From: Streptomonospora wellingtoniae
GTDB lineage: Bacteria > Actinomycetota > Actinomycetes > Streptosporangiales > Streptosporangiaceae
Length of the DNA stretch: 64,000 nucleotides
Reading direction: 5' to 3'
Assembly: GCF_031845375.1 (NCBI RefSeq)
Contig: NZ_JAVREK010000002.1
Span: forward strand, 124,001 to 188,000
In this document: positions 61,559 to 64,000 of the stretch, in pieces
Layout: each line of letters starts with the position of its first letter
How positions within the stretch are numbered: the first letter of the stretch is position 1
Notes under the pieces: model-generated
What the model saw: the letters and a program-made list of their open reading frames with translations, nothing else
Told to the model about the DNA's origin: nothing
Databases searched by the model: none
Program-made: the position numbers and the translations under genes

Positions 61559-62149
61559 GTGGACGCCCAACACGTAGCGCTCCTGCGCGAACTCCTGGCC
61601 CCGACGCCGTGGCTGGAGCGGACCGAGGACTTCGCCAAAGCGCTCCGCCGCACCCGCAGCCCCGGCGGCCTCATGCTCGTCGGCACCCCCGAGGACGAGC
61701 CCTGGCACCTGGCCGCCCATCTGGACGACGAGGCCCGCTACAGCGGCCTGCCCCAGATCGCGCCCAGCCTGGTGCGCTGGCAGCCGCCGCCGGACGCCCC
61801 GCCGCACCTGCGGATCGGGCTGGAGCGGCTGGCCGACGCCCGGCGCGGCGAGACGCTGTTCGTGGTCAACGGCGAGGAGGACGCGCCCGTCCCGCTGCTG
61901 GAGCGCGTCGACGACGCCCGCCGCACCGGTGCGACCATCCTTTCGCTGGACCAGGGCGACCGCGAGCTCACCTCGCTTGCCCACGAGTCCATCAGCCTGC
62001 GCCCCGAGCGCGAGCCGCTCACGTTCGAAGGACTGCAGCACCTGGTCAGCACCGCCGCCGGGCAGCCCGGCGCCGACCGCAAACCGGGGCTGCGCGAGCG
62101 CTTGTCGCGGTTCCTCGACGTGGTCAGCGGCCCGCGGATCCTCGACTGA
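61559..62149 (+). CDS. Conserved-looking protein of unknown function (196 aa)
   Basis: A 196-residue soluble protein. It has the segments RSPGGLMLVGTPEDEPWHLAAH and TGATILSLDQGDRELTSLAH. The latter, with alternating small and acidic residues after a helix, vaguely recalls a sugar-isomerase-like (SIS) nucleotide fold. That is a weak impression only. GTG 61559 is used; ATG 61541 would add six residues and has no better ribosome binding site. Downstream gene is on the opposite strand. Confidence 0.6.
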   Translation: MDAQHVALLRELLAPTPWLERTEDFAKALRRTRSPGGLMLVGTPEDEPWHLAAHLDDEARYSGLPQIAPSLVRWQPPPDAPPHLRIGLERLADARRGETLFVVNGEEDAPVPLLERVDDARRTGATILSLDQGDRELTSLAHESISLRPEREPLTFEGLQHLVSTAAGQPGADRKPGLRERLSRFLDVVSGPRILD

Positions 62150-62251
62150 TCCGCCTGCCGCCCACCCGCGCGCGGGCACAAACGGGCGGGCGGGCCGGGG
62201 CCCGGCCTCCACGGCGCCGGAGGGGCCGGCCCGGCCGGGGAGGGATCCGGC

Positions 62252-62449
62252 TCAGTCGCGGTCCTGATCGTCCCAGGACTCGTTGCGCTCGGCGACGATG
62301 TTCAGCGCAGCCGCGGCGGTGGCCTCGTCGGGGTAGGGGCCGAGCCGGTACTTGCCCGGGCACCCGGGCCCCTGCTCGGGCTTGCTGTGTCTGAGGCAAT
62401 ACCACCACTGCCGGTCCTCATCCGGGGTGGTGTGGTCCCGGTCGCTCAT
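62252..62449 (-). CDS. Small SPOR-like/hypothetical protein (65 aa)
   Basis: A 65-residue charged protein with the central stretch WWYCLRHSKPEQGPGCPGKY and a C-terminal acidic tail (ESWDDQDRD). The two Cys and aromatic cluster resemble short actinobacterial proteins annotated as SPOR-domain-like. ATG 62449 has AGGAG six bases upstream. Function unknown. Convergent with the 196-residue gene and divergent from map. Confidence 0.65.
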   Translation of the reverse strand: MSDRDHTTPDEDRQWWYCLRHSKPEQGPGCPGKYRLGPYPDEATAAAALNIVAERNESWDDQDRD

Positions 62450-62550
62450 GGTCGGCTCCTGCTGATTCGTCCCGCTTCTCATTGCCTGCTCTCCGGCTCT
62501 TACCCGCGTGTCGGTGTCCCGACGCGGATCGCCGCGGGTCCCCTAAGAAC

Positions 62551-62567
62551 TAGAATGCGCTGACATG
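62551..62567 (+). promoter_or_regulatory. Putative -10 for a leaderless map transcript
   Basis: TAGAAT (62551-62556) lies eight bases before the ATG at 62565. Transcription would then begin at or beside the start codon. No Shine-Dalgarno is evident. The -35 is not recognisable. Confidence 0.45.
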
Positions 62568-63416
62568 ACTACTCCGCTGGTTCCCGGGCGTATCTCGCCG
62601 CCCCGTACGGTCCCCTCCGCCATCGCGCGTCCGGAGTACGTCGGCAAGAAGCGCCCCGCCGAGGGCGTGCTCGGCGACGTGCAGACGCCCGAGACCATCG
62701 AGGCCATGCGCGAAGCCGGGCGCATCGCGGCGCAGGCGCTGCGCGAGGTCGGCGAGCACGTGGCCCCCGGGGTGACCACCGACGAGCTGGACCGCGTCGG
62801 CCACGAGTTCCTCTGCGACCACGGCGCCTACCCCAGCACCCTCGGGTACAAGGGCTACCCCAAGTCGCTGTGCTCCTCGCTGAACGAGGTCATCTGCCAC
62901 GGTATCCCCGACGACACCGTCGTCTCCGACGGCGACATCGTCAACATCGACATCACCGCCTACATCCACGGGGTGCACGGCGACACCAACGCCACCTTCC
63001 TGGCGGGCGACGTCGACGAGGAGTCGCGGCTGCTCGTCGAGCGGACCCGCGAGGCCACGATGCGCGCCGTCAAGGCGTGCCGCCCCGGCAGGCAGCTCAG
63101 CGTCGTCGGCCGGGTGATCGAGTCCTACGCCAAGCGCTTCGGCTACGGCGTCGTCCGCGACTTCACCGGGCACGGAGTCGGACCGGAGTTCCACTCCGGC
63201 CTGGTGGTGCCCCACTACGACGACCCGCGGGCCGACACGGTCATGGAGCCCGGCATGACCTTCACCATCGAGCCGATGATCACTCTGGGCACGATCGACT
63301 ACGAGGTCTGGGACGACGGGTGGACGGCGGTCACCGCCGACCGCAGGCGCACGGCCCAGTTCGAGCACAGCCTGGTCATCACCGACGAGGGTGCCGAGAT
63401 CCTCACACTGCCCTGA
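62565..63416 (+). CDS. map: Methionine aminopeptidase, type I
   Basis: A 283-residue cytoplasmic enzyme that removes the initiator Met from nascent proteins. It has an N-terminal extension (residues 1-40) before the pita-bread fold. Metal ligands are visible: Asp in VNIDITAYIHGVHGD, His in TGHGVG, Glu in TIEPMI and the final Glu in QFEHSLVI. The conserved substrate His is in VICHGIPDD. Start ATG 62565; may be leaderless. Confidence 0.96.
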   Translation: MTTPLVPGRISPPRTVPSAIARPEYVGKKRPAEGVLGDVQTPETIEAMREAGRIAAQALREVGEHVAPGVTTDELDRVGHEFLCDHGAYPSTLGYKGYPKSLCSSLNEVICHGIPDDTVVSDGDIVNIDITAYIHGVHGDTNATFLAGDVDEESRLLVERTREATMRAVKACRPGRQLSVVGRVIESYAKRFGYGVVRDFTGHGVGPEFHSGLVVPHYDDPRADTVMEPGMTFTIEPMITLGTIDYEVWDDGWTAVTADRRRTAQFEHSLVITDEGAEILTLP

Positions 63417-63486
63417 GAACAGGCGCTGCGGGCCGGGCGCCCGCACCAGTACTGCAGGCGGGGGCCCGGCGAGGGGAGCGGACACG

Positions 63487-64000
63487 GTGCGGATCCTGAT
63501 CTCGGCCGACATGGAGGGGGCCACCGGGGTCACCTGGCCCGCCGACGTCACACCGGGCACCGAGCAGTGGCAGCGCTGCCGGTCCATGTTCACCTCGGAC
63601 GTCAACGCCGCCATCTCCGGGTTCTTCGCCGGCGGCGCGCGCGAGGTGCTCGTCAACGAGGCGCACGCGACGATGCGCAACCTGCTGCTGGAGCGGCTCG
63701 ACGAGCGCGCCGCCATGATCACCGGCCGCCACAAGGACCTCTCCATGGTCGAGGGCATTCAGCACGGCGACGTCGACGGGGTCGCCTTCCTCGGCTACCA
63801 CAGCGGCGCCGGCGCCGAAGGGGTGCTCGCCCACACCTACCTGCCCAACTCCATCACGGGCGTGTGGCTGGACGGCGAGCCCGCCGACGAGGGCCGGCTC
63901 AACTCCTGCGTCGCCGCCGAGTACGGCGTGCCGGTGCTGCTCGTCACCGGCGACGACCGGGCCTGCGTGGACGCCGCCGCCTATGCGCCCGACGCGCACA
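63487..64000 (+). CDS. M55 D-aminopeptidase, DppA-like (3' end outside the window)
   Basis: The first 171 residues of a zinc peptidase. The DppA zinc ligands appear at the expected positions: Asp8 and Glu10 in ISADMEGATG, His60 in VNEAHATMRN, and His105 in GYHSGAG. His115 (LAHTYLP) is a candidate catalytic residue. The family cuts N-terminal D-amino acids from peptides. The start is GTG 63487, with GGGGAG upstream. 70 bp after map. Together with the peptide ABC operon, it may serve peptide use, but this is speculative. Confidence 0.88.
   Translation, partial: MRILISADMEGATGVTWPADVTPGTEQWQRCRSMFTSDVNAAISGFFAGGAREVLVNEAHATMRNLLLERLDERAAMITGRHKDLSMVEGIQHGDVDGVAFLGYHSGAGAEGVLAHTYLPNSITGVWLDGEPADEGRLNSCVAAEYGVPVLLVTGDDRACVDAAAYAPDAH

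Overview
The window is chromosomal DNA from a high-GC actinomycete. Nearly all third codon positions are G or C, GTG starts are frequent, and there is an F420-dependent LLM-class oxidoreductase, an AfsR/SARP-like regulator, a CsoR-type copper repressor and a TNT-domain protein. The gene set fits Streptosporangiales, probably Nocardiopsaceae (Nocardiopsis/Streptomonospora type). The family assignment is inference.

Layout. 1-2.1 kb: the end of a tRNA, a PGPGW membrane protein and a flavin monooxygenase. 2.5-7.7 kb: thrS, a secreted TNT-type NAD glycohydrolase-like protein, and a MarR/GbsR-like regulator divergent from a UGT-type glycosyltransferase across a perfect palindrome. 7.7-13.8 kb: a branched-chain acyl-CoA catabolic cluster (acyl-CoA dehydrogenase, biotin carboxylase, carboxyltransferase) divergent from its TetR regulator, with two tandem operator copies between them. 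13.8-21.6 kb: a 60-residue protein, an orphan VirD4/TraG-like ATPase, an M48 peptidase, an AfsR-like protein without its DNA-binding domain, and NDH-2. 21.4-25.9 kb: a CsoR/CopZ copper pair, small conserved proteins, a HAD phosphatase and Fe/Mn superoxide dismutase.

26.1-33.7 kb is the most notable locus. A three-gene operon encodes type II Wadjet-like (MksBEF/EptABC-like) JetA, JetB and JetC proteins. The usual fourth gene, the JetD nuclease, is absent from the locus and from the whole window.

34.5-43.3 kb: a membrane-anchored methyltransferase, a MaoC dehydratase, a secreted phosphodiester glycosidase, an enolase-superfamily protein and an allantoinase-like amidohydrolase (the last two lacking several family catalytic residues), a second methyltransferase and alanine dehydrogenase. 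43.9-49.4 kb: a CopD-CtaG fusion, an LLM oxidoreductase, a P-loop protein with a membrane partner, and an aldo/keto reductase. 49.5-53.7 kb: sbcCD. 53.8-61.4 kb: an O-methyltransferase, a YdjM-like protein, and a five-gene oligopeptide-type ABC importer with overlapping stop/start codons. 61.5-64 kb: an unknown protein, a small SPOR-like protein, map, and the start of a DppA-like D-aminopeptidase.

A family of about 65-bp intergenic palindromes occurs five times (22.1, 25.0, 39.9, 49.4 and 61.4 kb), always outside genes. One copy appears to be split by about 175 bp. No CRISPR array, transposase, phage structural gene or recognisable biosynthetic cluster was seen. All family calls come from reading motifs by eye; none was checked against a database.
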